Shown one piece after another: positions 10,412 to 19,419 of a stretch of DNA of 64,000 nt. Each line of letters begins with the position of its first letter. Position 1 is the first letter of the stretch. The stretch covers positions 186,001 to 250,000 of the forward strand of contig NZ_UIHB01000004.1 of assembly GCF_900476395.1 (NCBI RefSeq). Direction: 5' to 3'. Source of the stretch: Xanthomonas euroxanthea (GTDB lineage Bacteria > Pseudomonadota > Gammaproteobacteria > Xanthomonadales > Xanthomonadaceae). Under the pieces are notes generated by a model. The model was not told where the DNA came from, ran no database searches, and worked only from the letters and a program-made list of their open reading frames with translations. A program made the position numbers and the translations under genes.

Positions 10412-12259
10412 ATGACCGCCGCCAGTTCCGCGCTACCGCCCAGCCCCTTGCCCGACGAGCGCAAGGCGCTGCTGGAACGGTTGGTCGACGGCCTGGATGC
10501 CGCGTCGCTGTGGTGGCTGTCCGGCTACACCGCCGGCCTGGCGCAGGGCCAGCCGCCGCGCTCGCTGGCGGTGCTGCCGGGCGGGCAGCCGCATGCGCCG
10601 GCGCAGGAGAGCCAGCGCCTGACCGTGCTGTACGGCAGCCAGACCGGCAATGCCCGCCGGGAAGCCGAGCAGCTGGTAGCCGAGGCCGAGGCCGCCGGCC
10701 TGAGCGTGCGCCTGCTGCGCGCCGACCAGTACCCCACCCGCGAGCTGGCCAGCGAGCGGCTGCTCTACGTGGTCATCAGCACCCAGGGCGAGGGCGACCC
10801 ACCGGACGATGCGATCGGGCTGGTGGAATTCCTGGCCAGCCGCCGCGCGCCCAAGCTGCCCGAGCTCAAATACGCGGTGCTGGGCCTGGGCGATTCCAGT
10901 TACGCGGAATTCTGCGGCATCGCCCGCCGCATCGACGACCGTCTGGCCGAACTTGGCGGCAGCCGCGTGCAGCCACGCGGCGAAGCCGATCTGGATATCG
11001 ACAGCGTCGCTGCGCCCTGGCGCGCACAAGCGCTCAAGCACGCACGCGAACAGCTCAAGAGCGGCCCGCCATCGGCCACCATCACGCCGTTGCGCAGCAG
11101 CGCGGCAGCGCCGGTGTGGTCGCATCAGCAGCCCTTCCCCGCCGAATTGCTGGCCAACCAGATCGTCAGCGGGCGCGACTTCAAGGGCCCGCGGTTCCGC
11201 GTCTATGCCGTGCCGAGCAAGCGCGTGCGCCATCTGGAATTTTCGCTGGAAGGCAGCGGGCTGAGCTATGAGCCCGGCGATGCGCTGGGCGTCCGCCATC
11301 GCAATCCGCCCGCGCTGGTGGATACGGTGCTGCAGACGCTGCGCCTAGATGGTCATGCCGCGGTCACCGTCGGCGAAGAGACGCTGGCCTTGCACGAGTG
11401 GCTGGCCACCCGGCGCGAACTGACCAAGCTGTCGCGGCCGCTGCTGGCCGCCCATGCCGAGCGTGCACGCGCCGACGAGCTGCAGGCGCTGCTCACCCCG
11501 ACCCAGACCGCCGGCCTGGCGTCACTACTCGCCGATCACCAGCTGATCGACGTGCTGCGACGCTGGCCGGCGGATTGGGACCATGCCGGCCTGCTGGCCG
11601 CGCTGCGTCCGCTCACCCCGCGCCTGTACTCGATCGCCTCCAGCCGCAAGCGCGTGGGCGAGGAAGTGCACCTGGTGGTGGACGAACTCACCTACCAGGC
11701 GCACGGGCATGCGCACCTGGGCTCGGCCAGCGGCTTTCTTGCCGCACTGCGCGAAGGCGATACCGCGCCGGTCTACATCGAGCCGAACGAGCGCTTCCGG
11801 GTGCCGGCCGATACCGATCGCGACATCCTGATGATCGGCCCGGGCACCGGCGTGGCGCCGTTCCGTGGCTTCGTGCAGGAACGCGCCGAAACCGGCGCCA
11901 AGGGCCGCAACTGGCTGTTCTTCGGCGCCCAGCATTTCAATACCGATTTCCTCTATCAGGCCGAATGGCAGCAGGCCTTGCAGCGCGGCGAACTGCACGC
12001 GCTGGAAGTCGCGTTCTCGCGCGACCAGGCGGAAAAGATCTACGTGCAGCATCGCCTGCGCGCGCGCGGCGCCGAGGTCTATGCCTGGCTGCAGGGCGGC
12101 GCGCACCTGTACGTCTGCGGCGCCATCGGCATGGGCAAGGATGTGCACGCCGCCCTGCTCGACATCGTCGCCACCCACGGCGCCCTGGATGCGGAAGCCG
12201 CTGCGGCGTATCTCACCCAGCTGCAGGTGGAGGGGCGGTATGCGCGCGATGTCTATTAG
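10412..12259 (+). CDS. cysJ: Assimilatory sulfite reductase (NADPH) flavoprotein subunit
   Basis: A 615-residue diflavin reductase that passes electrons from NADPH through FAD and FMN to the CysI hemoprotein. In order it has a flavodoxin-like FMN domain starting near residue 70 (VLYGSQTGNA), a connecting helical domain, the FAD motif RLYSIASS, and the NADPH-binding motif GPGTGVAPFRG. It ends with the expected aromatic tail (YARDVY). The length is close to E. coli CysJ (599). The start ATG at 10412 follows the cysD-cysJ promoter region. It is the first gene of cysJIH. A repeat element separates it from cysI. Confidence 0.96.
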   Translation: MTAASSALPPSPLPDERKALLERLVDGLDAASLWWLSGYTAGLAQGQPPRSLAVLPGGQPHAPAQESQRLTVLYGSQTGNARREAEQLVAEAEAAGLSVRLLRADQYPTRELASERLLYVVISTQGEGDPPDDAIGLVEFLASRRAPKLPELKYAVLGLGDSSYAEFCGIARRIDDRLAELGGSRVQPRGEADLDIDSVAAPWRAQALKHAREQLKSGPPSATITPLRSSAAAPVWSHQQPFPAELLANQIVSGRDFKGPRFRVYAVPSKRVRHLEFSLEGSGLSYEPGDALGVRHRNPPALVDTVLQTLRLDGHAAVTVGEETLALHEWLATRRELTKLSRPLLAAHAERARADELQALLTPTQTAGLASLLADHQLIDVLRRWPADWDHAGLLAALRPLTPRLYSIASSRKRVGEEVHLVVDELTYQAHGHAHLGSASGFLAALREGDTAPVYIEPNERFRVPADTDRDILMIGPGTGVAPFRGFVQERAETGAKGRNWLFFGAQHFNTDFLYQAEWQQALQRGELHALEVAFSRDQAEKIYVQHRLRARGAEVYAWLQGGAHLYVCGAIGMGKDVHAALLDIVATHGALDAEAAAAYLTQLQVEGRYARDVY

Positions 12260-12263
12260 GGCC

Positions 12264-12367
12264 GGGAATCGGGAGTGGGGAATCGGGAATCGGTACAGCC
12301 CGCAACTGAATTCTCCCGGCAGATCAAGCCGCTTCTTACGATTCCCCATTCCCGACTCCCGATTCCC
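12264..12367. repeat. GGGAATCG-family inverted repeat between cysJ and cysI
   Basis: The left arm (12264-12292) and right arm (12339-12367) are 29 bases each and complementary apart from two mismatches, around a 46-base loop. The right arm ends directly at the cysI ATG, so the usual Shine-Dalgarno position is occupied by repeat sequence (GACTCCCGATTCCC). In RNA this would form a long hairpin abutting the cysI start codon. Confidence 0.85.
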
Positions 12368-14074
12368 ATGACCCATTCCGTCGAAGACATCAAATCCGAA
12401 AGTCGCCGTCTGCGCGGGTCGCTGGAACAGAGCCTGGCCGATGCGGTGACCGGGGCGTTGCGCGAGGACGATCAGACCCTGATCAAGTACCACGGCAGCT
12501 ACCAGCAGGACGATCGCGATATCCGCGATGAGCGGCGTCGGCAAAAGCTCGAACCGGCGTATCAGTTCATGATCCGCACGCGTACGCCGGGCGGGGTGAT
12601 CTCGCCCACGCAATGGCTGGCGCTGGATGACATCGCCACGCGGTACGCCAATCATTCGCTGCGCATCACCACGCGCCAGGCGTTCCAGTTCCATGGCGTG
12701 ATCAAGCGCGAACTCAAGGCGACCATGCAGGCGATCAATGCCACCTTGATCGACACGCTGGCCGCCTGCGGCGATGTCAATCGCAACGTGCAGGTCGCTG
12801 CCAATCCACTGCTGTCGCAGGCGCATGCCACGCTGTATGCCGATGCCGCGCGGGTGTCCGAGCATCTGTTGCCCAATACCCGGGCGTATTACGAAATCTG
12901 GCTGGACGAAGAGCGCGTGTCCGGCTCCGGCAACGAAGAAGAACCGATCTACGGCGACCGTTATCTGCCGCGCAAGTTCAAGATCGGTTTCGCCGCGCCG
13001 CCGCTCAACGATGTGGACGTGTTCGCCAACGACCTGGGCTTCATCGCGATCCTGCGCGAGGGCGAGTTGCTCGGCTACAACGTCAGCATCGGCGGCGGCA
13101 TGGGCGCCAGCCACGGCGATGCGGAAACCTGGCCGCGCGTGGCCAATGTCATCGGATTTGTCACCCGCGACCAGTTGCTGGAGGTGGCCACCGCCGTGGT
13201 CACCACCCAGCGCGACTTCGGCAACCGTGCGGTGCGCAAGCGCGCGCGCTTCAAGTACACCATCGACGATCATGGCCTGGACATCATCGTGGCCGAGATC
13301 GAACGCCGTGCCGGCGTTGCGCTGCAAGCTGCCAGGCCGTTCGCGTTCGAGCACAACGGTGACCGCTACGGCTGGGTCGAGGGCGACGACGGCCTGTCGC
13401 ATCTGACCCTGGCTTTGCCGGCCGGGCGCATCGCCGATACCGACACCGCCGCACATCTGAGCGGCCTGCGGGCGATTGCGCAATTGAACGTCGGCCAGTT
13501 CCGCATGACGCCCAACCAGAACCTGGTCATCGCCGGGGTGCTGGCCAGCGAGCGCGCACGCATCGATGCCCTGGTCGCCCAGTACGGCCTGGATGCCGGC
13601 AATCGCGCGCCCACCGCGCTGGCACGCGGCGCAATGGCCTGCGTGGCGCTGCCGACCTGCGGCCTGGCGATGGCCGAGGCCGAACGTTACCTGCCCGACT
13701 TCAGCGCGGCGTTGCAGCCGGTGCTGGAACAGCACGGACTGGCCGACACCCCGATCGTGCTGCGCCTGTCCGGCTGCCCGAATGGCTGCTCGCGCCCGTA
13801 TCTGGCCGAGATCGCGCTGGTGGGAAAGGCACCGGGCCGCTACAACCTGATGCTGGGCGGCGATCGCCGCGGCCAGCGCCTGAACACGCTGTACCGCGAA
13901 AACATCACCGAAGCGGACATCCTCGCCGCGCTCGAGCCGCTGCTGGCGCGTTATGCAACCGAACGCGACCAGGCCGGTGACGAAGGCTTTGGCGACTTCC
14001 TGCACCGCAGCGGCCTAATCGCGCTGCCGCCCTACCCCACACACCGTCACCTCGACCTGGAACTGCTCGCATGA
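12368..14074 (+). CDS. cysI: Assimilatory sulfite reductase hemoprotein subunit
   Basis: A 568-residue siroheme/4Fe-4S protein that reduces sulfite to sulfide with six electrons from CysJ. The four cluster and siroheme cysteines are present with family spacing: Cys425 and Cys431 (CVALPTC), Cys470 and Cys474 (CPNGC). The two duplicated sulfite/nitrite reductase half-domains are clear. The ATG at 12368 ([12 protein letters not shown]) is chosen because residues read from an earlier in-frame codon would come from the flanking repeat. No Shine-Dalgarno sequence precedes it. The stop overlaps cysH by 4 bases (ATGA). Confidence 0.96.
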   Translation: MTHSVEDIKSESRRLRGSLEQSLADAVTGALREDDQTLIKYHGSYQQDDRDIRDERRRQKLEPAYQFMIRTRTPGGVISPTQWLALDDIATRYANHSLRITTRQAFQFHGVIKRELKATMQAINATLIDTLAACGDVNRNVQVAANPLLSQAHATLYADAARVSEHLLPNTRAYYEIWLDEERVSGSGNEEEPIYGDRYLPRKFKIGFAAPPLNDVDVFANDLGFIAILREGELLGYNVSIGGGMGASHGDAETWPRVANVIGFVTRDQLLEVATAVVTTQRDFGNRAVRKRARFKYTIDDHGLDIIVAEIERRAGVALQAARPFAFEHNGDRYGWVEGDDGLSHLTLALPAGRIADTDTAAHLSGLRAIAQLNVGQFRMTPNQNLVIAGVLASERARIDALVAQYGLDAGNRAPTALARGAMACVALPTCGLAMAEAERYLPDFSAALQPVLEQHGLADTPIVLRLSGCPNGCSRPYLAEIALVGKAPGRYNLMLGGDRRGQRLNTLYRENITEADILAALEPLLARYATERDQAGDEGFGDFLHRSGLIALPPYPTHRHLDLELLA

Positions 14075-14796
14075 CCGCGCTGCCCGCTGCATCGATCACT
14101 GCATCCGCGCTGGACGACCTGGACGCGCTCAACGCGCAGCTGGAGGGCCTGCACGCCGACGAGCGCGTGGCCTGGGCACTGCAGCACGGCCCGCAGGAGG
14201 CCGCGCTGTCGTCCAGTTTTGGCGCCCAGTCGGCGGTCACCTTGCACCTGCTCACCCGGCAGCGCCCGGACATTCCGGTGATCCTGGTCGATACCGGCTA
14301 CCTGTTCCCGGAAACCTACCGGTTTGCCGACGCGCTGGCCGACCGGCTCAACCTCAACCTCAAGGTCTATCGCCCGCTGGTCAGCCGTGCCTGGATGGAG
14401 GCGCGCCACGGCCGCCTGTGGGAACAGGGCATGGTCGGCATCGACCAGTACAACAACCTGCGCAAGGTCGAGCCGATGCGCCGCGCCTTGGACGAGCTCA
14501 ACGTGGGCACCTGGTTCACCGGCCTGCGCCGCAGCCAGTCCGGCGGACGTGCACAGACGCCGATCGTGCAAAAGCGTGGCGAGCGCTACAAGGTCAGCCC
14601 GATTGCCGACTGGACCGACCGCGACGTGTGGCAGTACCTGCAGGCGCACGACCTGCCGTATCACCCGCTGTGGGAACAAGGCTACGTGTCCATCGGCGAC
14701 TTCCACACCACGCGCCGCTGGGAACCGGGCATGCGCGAAGAAGACACGCGCTTCTTCGGGCTGAAGCGCGAGTGCGGCATCCACGAGGACATCTGA
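14071..14796 (+). CDS. cysH: Phosphoadenylyl-sulfate (PAPS) reductase
   Basis: A 241-residue reductase that converts PAPS to sulfite using thioredoxin or glutaredoxin. The catalytic cysteine is Cys235 in the C-terminal motif ECGIHE. It is the only cysteine in the protein. APS-type reductases carry additional cysteine pairs for an iron-sulfur cluster, so this enzyme belongs to the PAPS type, consistent with the CysC kinase domain in cysNC. The PP-loop-like nucleotide site SSSFGAQSA lies near residues 47-55. It is translationally coupled to cysI by an ATGA overlap and is the last gene of cysJIH. Confidence 0.96.
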   Translation: MTALPAASITASALDDLDALNAQLEGLHADERVAWALQHGPQEAALSSSFGAQSAVTLHLLTRQRPDIPVILVDTGYLFPETYRFADALADRLNLNLKVYRPLVSRAWMEARHGRLWEQGMVGIDQYNNLRKVEPMRRALDELNVGTWFTGLRRSQSGGRAQTPIVQKRGERYKVSPIADWTDRDVWQYLQAHDLPYHPLWEQGYVSIGDFHTTRRWEPGMREEDTRFFGLKRECGIHEDI

Positions 14797-14925
14797 GCAC
14801 CACGCATCGCGCGCTCGTTACGAAGCTTGCATGCACCACCATGCGTCGAGTTTCCCGATGCACCCACCGCCGAGCGCGTCCCTGCCTCGGCGAGTCCACG
14901 GTGCATTGAGGTGACGCGCACGTGC

Positions 14926-16500
14926 TCATGGCGCGGGGGCACGCGGCTGGTTGCGCTGCATCCAGTAGCGATCCAGCAACCACATCAGCACCAACGACAC
15001 CCCGACCAGCGGGAAGATCAGCCCGCAGATCGCCAGCAGCACCAGCAGACCGCGCAGCGTGCGCGGATCTGCCGGCAATGGCGGCACGCCCAGGCCGCCG
15101 ACCGGGCGACGTTTCCACCACATCACCGCCGCGCTCACGCACAGCAGCACGATCGCCGCGCACGCCAGCAACAGGATCAGCTGATTGGCCGTGCCGTATT
15201 GCTGGCCCAGATGCACGTTGATGCCCCATTCCAGCGCGCGTCCGACCGGCCCGTAATCGCGATAACGCATGTCCAGCAGCACCGCGCCGCTGTACTGATC
15301 CAGATGGATCACGCGCTGGTGCTGCAGGTCGGCCGGATACACCGAAGCGGTGTACACGCCGGTGGCGCCACGTGGCGGCGAGACGCTGTAGCCCGGCACG
15401 ATGCCGAGTGCGTCGAAGCGCGCCATCGCCGCATCCAGCCCGATTGCACCGTGCCCCGGCGCTGCGACATGACCGGTGCCGCCGTGGGCGGCATGTTCCG
15501 ACTGCACCGCGTGTTCTGACGGGCTTGGCTGTTCCGCGTGTTCCGCGTGTTCCGCGTGGTCCGCGTGGTCCGAGTGGTCCGAGTGGTCCGAGTGGTCCGC
15601 ATCCGCCAGCGTCACACCCGCCCGCCCGTCATGCAACCCCTCATCCACCCCCACGGCTCCACGCCCAGGCACTACAGATTCCGGCATACGCGCCTGCCGC
15701 AACGACCACGCCGGATCGGTCGTCTCGGACAAGCGCTGTTGCGACATCGGCTGCTGCACCCGCAGACCGGCCGGGTAGCCGAAGTCCTGCCCGTTGACCC
15801 AGCGATTGACCTGCGCGCCCCACAGCCATGACCACGGCATCCCGGTCAGCGCCAGGAACAGCAACACCGCACCGACGCCCGCGCCGGTGACCGCATGCAG
15901 ATCGCGCCAGAACAGCCGTTGCGCGGGCTTGCCGCGTACGCTGACCACCCCACCGCGGCGCCCGCGCGGCCACCACAGATAGACGCCGGTGAGCACCAGC
16001 ACGATCGCCCAGCCGGCCGCCATTTCGATCAACCCGCGCGCGAACGGCCCGACCAGGGCGAGACTGTGTAGCCGGCGAATCGTCCAGGCCAGGGTGCCAT
16101 GCTCGGGCAGCGTGCCAAGCACGCGTGCGCGGTAGGGGTCGACATACACCACCTGCCGCGCACCGTGCGTATCGACCAGTCCGATCTCGGCGCTGGCGTC
16201 GGCGCGGCTGGGCTTGGTGTAACGAAACAGGGTGCCGCCGTACCTGCGCTGCGCCACATCGACCAGGCGTTGCGCAGGCACCCGCGCCTCGCCTACCGGC
16301 ACGACCTTCAAGCCGTGGTGCACGCTGCGGTCGATCGCATCCTGGTACAGAAACGCCGCACCGGTCAGCGCCAGCCAGACGATGAAGGGCAACACCAGCA
16401 AGCCGGCATAGAAATGCCAGCGCCACACCGCGCGATAGAAGCGCCAGCGGCCACCCCGGCGCGGTTCGGTGACGCTGTCATCGACCATGATCGCGCGCAT
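14926..16500 (-). CDS. PepSY-associated membrane protein with histidine-rich insert
   Basis: A 524-residue inner-membrane protein of the PepSY/PiuB-like family, often found next to TonB-dependent receptors for iron or copper. The first membrane helix is around residues 21-46 (HFYAGLLVLPFIVWLALTG). Further helices occur around the ...GWAIVLVLTGVYLWW segment, GAVLLFLALTGMPWSW, and two near the C-terminus. Residues about 298-348 form a low-complexity insert built of three-residue units (SDH, ADH, AEH) with 12 histidines in roughly 50 residues, probably binding metal. The ATG at 16500 overlaps the stop of the receptor gene (TGATG), so it is the last gene of that operon. Transported metal or cofactor is unknown; iron-siderophore reduction or copper handling are the main options. 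Confidence 0.85.
   Translation of the reverse strand: MRAIMVDDSVTEPRRGGRWRFYRAVWRWHFYAGLLVLPFIVWLALTGAAFLYQDAIDRSVHHGLKVVPVGEARVPAQRLVDVAQRRYGGTLFRYTKPSRADASAEIGLVDTHGARQVVYVDPYRARVLGTLPEHGTLAWTIRRLHSLALVGPFARGLIEMAAGWAIVLVLTGVYLWWPRGRRGGVVSVRGKPAQRLFWRDLHAVTGAGVGAVLLFLALTGMPWSWLWGAQVNRWVNGQDFGYPAGLRVQQPMSQQRLSETTDPAWSLRQARMPESVVPGRGAVGVDEGLHDGRAGVTLADADHSDHSDHSDHADHAEHAEHAEQPSPSEHAVQSEHAAHGGTGHVAAPGHGAIGLDAAMARFDALGIVPGYSVSPPRGATGVYTASVYPADLQHQRVIHLDQYSGAVLLDMRYRDYGPVGRALEWGINVHLGQQYGTANQLILLLACAAIVLLCVSAAVMWWKRRPVGGLGVPPLPADPRTLRGLLVLLAICGLIFPLVGVSLVLMWLLDRYWMQRNQPRAPAP
15532..15606 (-). repeat. 9-bp tandem repeat encoding the His-rich tract
   Basis: About eight degenerate 9-bp units (GTGGTCCGA or GTGTTCCGC on the plus strand) encode repeated SDH, ADH and AEH tripeptides in the PepSY protein. 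The period keeps the frame, so changes in copy number would lengthen or shorten the histidine tract without a frameshift. Confidence 0.8.
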
Positions 16501-18527
16501 CAGAAGCTCCAGTCCCACGACAGCGACAGCGCACGTCCATCACCAGGCGAATAGCCGGAACTGCCCGTGTCGTACCACGCGTAGACGTAGGCGCGATCGG
16601 TGACATTGCGCAGCTGCAGGCTGAGCGCATTGCGCGCATCCACATTCCAGCGCGCGCCCAGATTGAGCAGGGCGTAACCACCGGTGCGGCCCAGCGTATT
16701 GCTGCGCTCCAGATAATAATCGCCCTGCGCAGTGCCCCAGGCGCTCAGCTGCACGGCCGCAGTGGGTTGCCACTCCAGCCCGGCGGTGGCCAGCCAGTGC
16801 GGCACGTTCTCGATCTCCTTGCCGCGCGTGGCCGGCGCACTCGGGTCGGGCGTGGCGATGCTGGCCTTTTGCCGCGCATACGACATCCAGGCCCGCCAGT
16901 GTTCGGCCGGCTGCAGGTTCAGTTGCGCATCCCAGCCGCGGCGCAGCGTGCGCCCGACATTGGCCACATCGCCGGCACCGGCCACGCCATTGACACCCAG
17001 GATGGTGGCCACTTCGCCGGAGGCGCGTTGCTCCCAATACGCCAGGCGGCCGTCCATCACCGCCGATGGCGCGAACTTGAAGCCGGCTTCCCAACCGTCG
17101 TTGATCGACGGGCCCAGATTGCCGGGCTGGCGCCGGTACGCACCATCGCCGCTGCCGATCTGGAACGTCCGCCCCCAGTTGGCGTACGCACTGCTCTGCC
17201 CGGCCAACCGGTAGCTGGCACTGAACTTGGGCTGCTTGATGGTGCCGTAGTCGTAGGTCGGTGCGTGGATGCCGGCACGCACATCGTGCAGCTGCCCATC
17301 GACGCGGTCGATGCGATAGCCGGGCACCAGCTGCAGCCGCTCGATCGGCGTCAGCACCGCCTGCACATAGGCGCCGCGCGTGCGCAGGGTGTACTCCCAG
17401 TTACGCAGTTGCGCACCCCGCACCCGTGCCACGGTGCGGTAACGCTGCGACTGATTGTCCTGCCATTGCGCGTCCACGCCGGCTTCGAGATTGGCCGCCA
17501 GCGCGCCCCAATCCGGCTGCCAGTTGCCGCGCAACAGCAGGCCGCGGTGGGTTTCGTCGGTATCGCGTTCCTGCTGGAGGCCGGCGGCGGAAAAGCGCAC
17601 CCAACGCCGATTGCGGTAGTCGTTCTGGTAGGCCTTGGCGCTCCACTGCGCAGCGGCACCCAGTGTGCCGTCCGCATGCAACGCGGTCTGCCGCAGCTGG
17701 CGTTCGCTGCGGTCGTCCTGCGCATAGCCCGGCGAACTGCGTGGCGCCGCACGCGCAGTGGCTGCATCCAGATAACCCGCCTCCAGCGCATGATTGTCGT
17801 AGTACCGCGTGGTGAGCCCGGCCCGGAATGCGCCATCGGGGTCGGTGTAGAACCACTTGCCGGCCACGCTGCGTTTACGCGCGTCGGCATGCTCGCGATA
17901 GCCATCGGAGTCGCGCCAGGCCAGCACATAGTTCTGGCTCCACGCGCCCTGTTCGAAACCCTTGCCCAGCTGCACCTCGCGCGCACCGAAACTGCCGGCC
18001 GTCACGCTCAGCCGGCCATCGTTGCCGCCGGTACGGGTCAGCACATCCACACTGCCGGCGATCGCATGCAGACCGTAGCGCGCATCGTTGGTACCGCGCA
18101 CGATCTCGATCGCGCTGATGTCCTGCGGGAATACGGCATCCAGATACGGCATGCCGCCGGCGTTGTCGTTGCTGGGGATGCCGTCGATCAGCAGCTTCAC
18201 CGCATTGATCCGCCCCTCGCCATTGAAGCCGCGGAACGAGAACCGCCCCGCGTCGGTGCCCATGCGGAACTGGGTGACCTGCACGCCGGGCGCACGCATC
18301 AGCAGCTCCCAGCTGTAGTCGACGTGTTGATCATGCAGCAGCTCGCCTCCGATCACATCCACCGAACTCAGCACGCGTGCCGCGCTCGGGCTGCGCTGCG
18401 GCTGCGCGTTCACCTGCACCTTGCCCAGGGTCAATGCCGCATCCTGCGCCTGCGCATCGCAGGCAGACCCACACACCAGCGCCAGCGATGGCGCGCACCA
18501 CAGCGTTTTCAATAATCGCAACCACAT
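16500..18527 (-). CDS. TonB-dependent outer-membrane receptor
   Basis: A 675-residue outer-membrane beta-barrel importer powered by TonB-ExbBD. The ATG at 18527 (MWLRLLKTLWC) gives a signal peptide ending near DAQAQ; earlier in-frame ATGs up to 18656 add unrelated residues. A plug domain is seen from about residue 40 (SSVDVIGGELLHD ... RGTNDARYG), then a barrel ending in the aromatic C-terminus WDWSF that suits BAM recognition. It sits between a DUF2946 protein upstream and the PepSY protein downstream, with TGATG overlap to the latter. That context favours uptake of a metal or metal complex, with copper a reasonable guess because DUF2946 genes often neighbour copper receptors. Substrate is not proven by the sequence. 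Confidence 0.88.
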   Translation of the reverse strand: MWLRLLKTLWCAPSLALVCGSACDAQAQDAALTLGKVQVNAQPQRSPSAARVLSSVDVIGGELLHDQHVDYSWELLMRAPGVQVTQFRMGTDAGRFSFRGFNGEGRINAVKLLIDGIPSNDNAGGMPYLDAVFPQDISAIEIVRGTNDARYGLHAIAGSVDVLTRTGGNDGRLSVTAGSFGAREVQLGKGFEQGAWSQNYVLAWRDSDGYREHADARKRSVAGKWFYTDPDGAFRAGLTTRYYDNHALEAGYLDAATARAAPRSSPGYAQDDRSERQLRQTALHADGTLGAAAQWSAKAYQNDYRNRRWVRFSAAGLQQERDTDETHRGLLLRGNWQPDWGALAANLEAGVDAQWQDNQSQRYRTVARVRGAQLRNWEYTLRTRGAYVQAVLTPIERLQLVPGYRIDRVDGQLHDVRAGIHAPTYDYGTIKQPKFSASYRLAGQSSAYANWGRTFQIGSGDGAYRRQPGNLGPSINDGWEAGFKFAPSAVMDGRLAYWEQRASGEVATILGVNGVAGAGDVANVGRTLRRGWDAQLNLQPAEHWRAWMSYARQKASIATPDPSAPATRGKEIENVPHWLATAGLEWQPTAAVQLSAWGTAQGDYYLERSNTLGRTGGYALLNLGARWNVDARNALSLQLRNVTDRAYVYAWYDTGSSGYSPGDGRALSLSWDWSF

Positions 18528-18698
18528 GACCACCCCTTTGCCATGCCGGCACGGCAACACCGCCGTGCGCCGCGGCATGACGGCGGGCACAGGCATCACT
18601 TCAGGAAGACGGGGCGTCCGTGCAACTGCGTGCAGGCGTGCCAGACGATCGGGCACGCAATCGCTACATCGCAGCGGACGCCCACAATGGGGCCAGAC

Positions 18699-19133
18699 TC
18701 ACGCGTGCAGCGGCGGCCCACGTGCCCCGAGTGCGGCCCAACGCACCATCGTTGCCGGGCGTGCCTGCCGGTGCACCGGCGCTGGCGCCGGCAGCCGGTG
18801 CAGCAGGCACAACACCAACAGCGCCAGCCACGGCAGCAGGCGCGCGGCCAGCACGCAGTAATCGCAGGCTTCGCCGTGGGTGGTGGCGTGTTCGCCGGTG
18901 TGCGGCTTGTCTGGCGATGCAGCGGTGGGATGCTGATGCGCGGCTGCCTGTGCCGGCAGGGCCTGATGATCCGCATGCAGCGAACCGCCCGCGTCCAGCA
19001 CCGGCCCGCTCATGCACATCGGCTCGACCGACGGCGCCTGGCTCCAGCGGCTGATCAGCGGCGCCACCAGCATCAGCAGCACTGCCAGACAGGCAAGCAG
19101 ATGCAGGCAGGGGTGGCGACGGAGCGAGGGCAT
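18699..19133 (-). CDS. DUF2946-like membrane protein, His-rich
   Basis: A 144-residue protein starting MPSLRRHPCLHLL, with an N-terminal membrane segment (LACLAVLLMLVAPLI), a histidine-rich periplasmic stretch (LHADHQ, HQHPT, HTGEH) and the conserved CDYC motif followed by a second hydrophobic segment. This arrangement matches small DUF2946 proteins, which are commonly encoded beside TonB-dependent copper receptors. It is the first gene of the DUF2946-receptor-PepSY unit, 171 bases before the receptor start. In-frame codons further upstream (to 19280) look like non-coding shadow. A role in binding or sensing a metal such as copper is inference. Confidence 0.72.
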   Translation of the reverse strand: MPSLRRHPCLHLLACLAVLLMLVAPLISRWSQAPSVEPMCMSGPVLDAGGSLHADHQALPAQAAAHQHPTAASPDKPHTGEHATTHGEACDYCVLAARLLPWLALLVLCLLHRLPAPAPVHRQARPATMVRWAALGARGPPLHA

Positions 19134-19419
19134 TGCGCGAGTGTAAGCCGCCACATGCCGCGGGGGCGATGGCGGCGGCCGGTGCGCGACCGCTTGTCGC
19201 ACCCGTCGGCACCGCCCACCTTGCCCACCACAAGGGCCGATGGCGGAGTCCACGCCCGCCCCCGAACCGCGCCGACACACAGGGGCAACCGTGGAAGGCC
19301 ATGCACGGGCGGTTGTCGAGGCCGGTAGTCACAGTTCCGGCAGTGGACATGACCGCGCCTACGTGGCCGGCCCTGGCATGCCCTATGCTTGTACATCACT
19401 CCTGTCATCCTGCGCGCGC

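Noticed and set aside
11525..14005. Open frame of 826 codons on the minus strand opposite cysJ/cysI
   Set aside because: It passes through the GGGAATCG repeat and both real genes; composition is that of an antisense shadow.
15532..15606. 9-bp tandem repeat considered as a CRISPR-like array
   Set aside because: Units are 9 bp with no spacers and lie inside a coding frame; it is a protein repeat.
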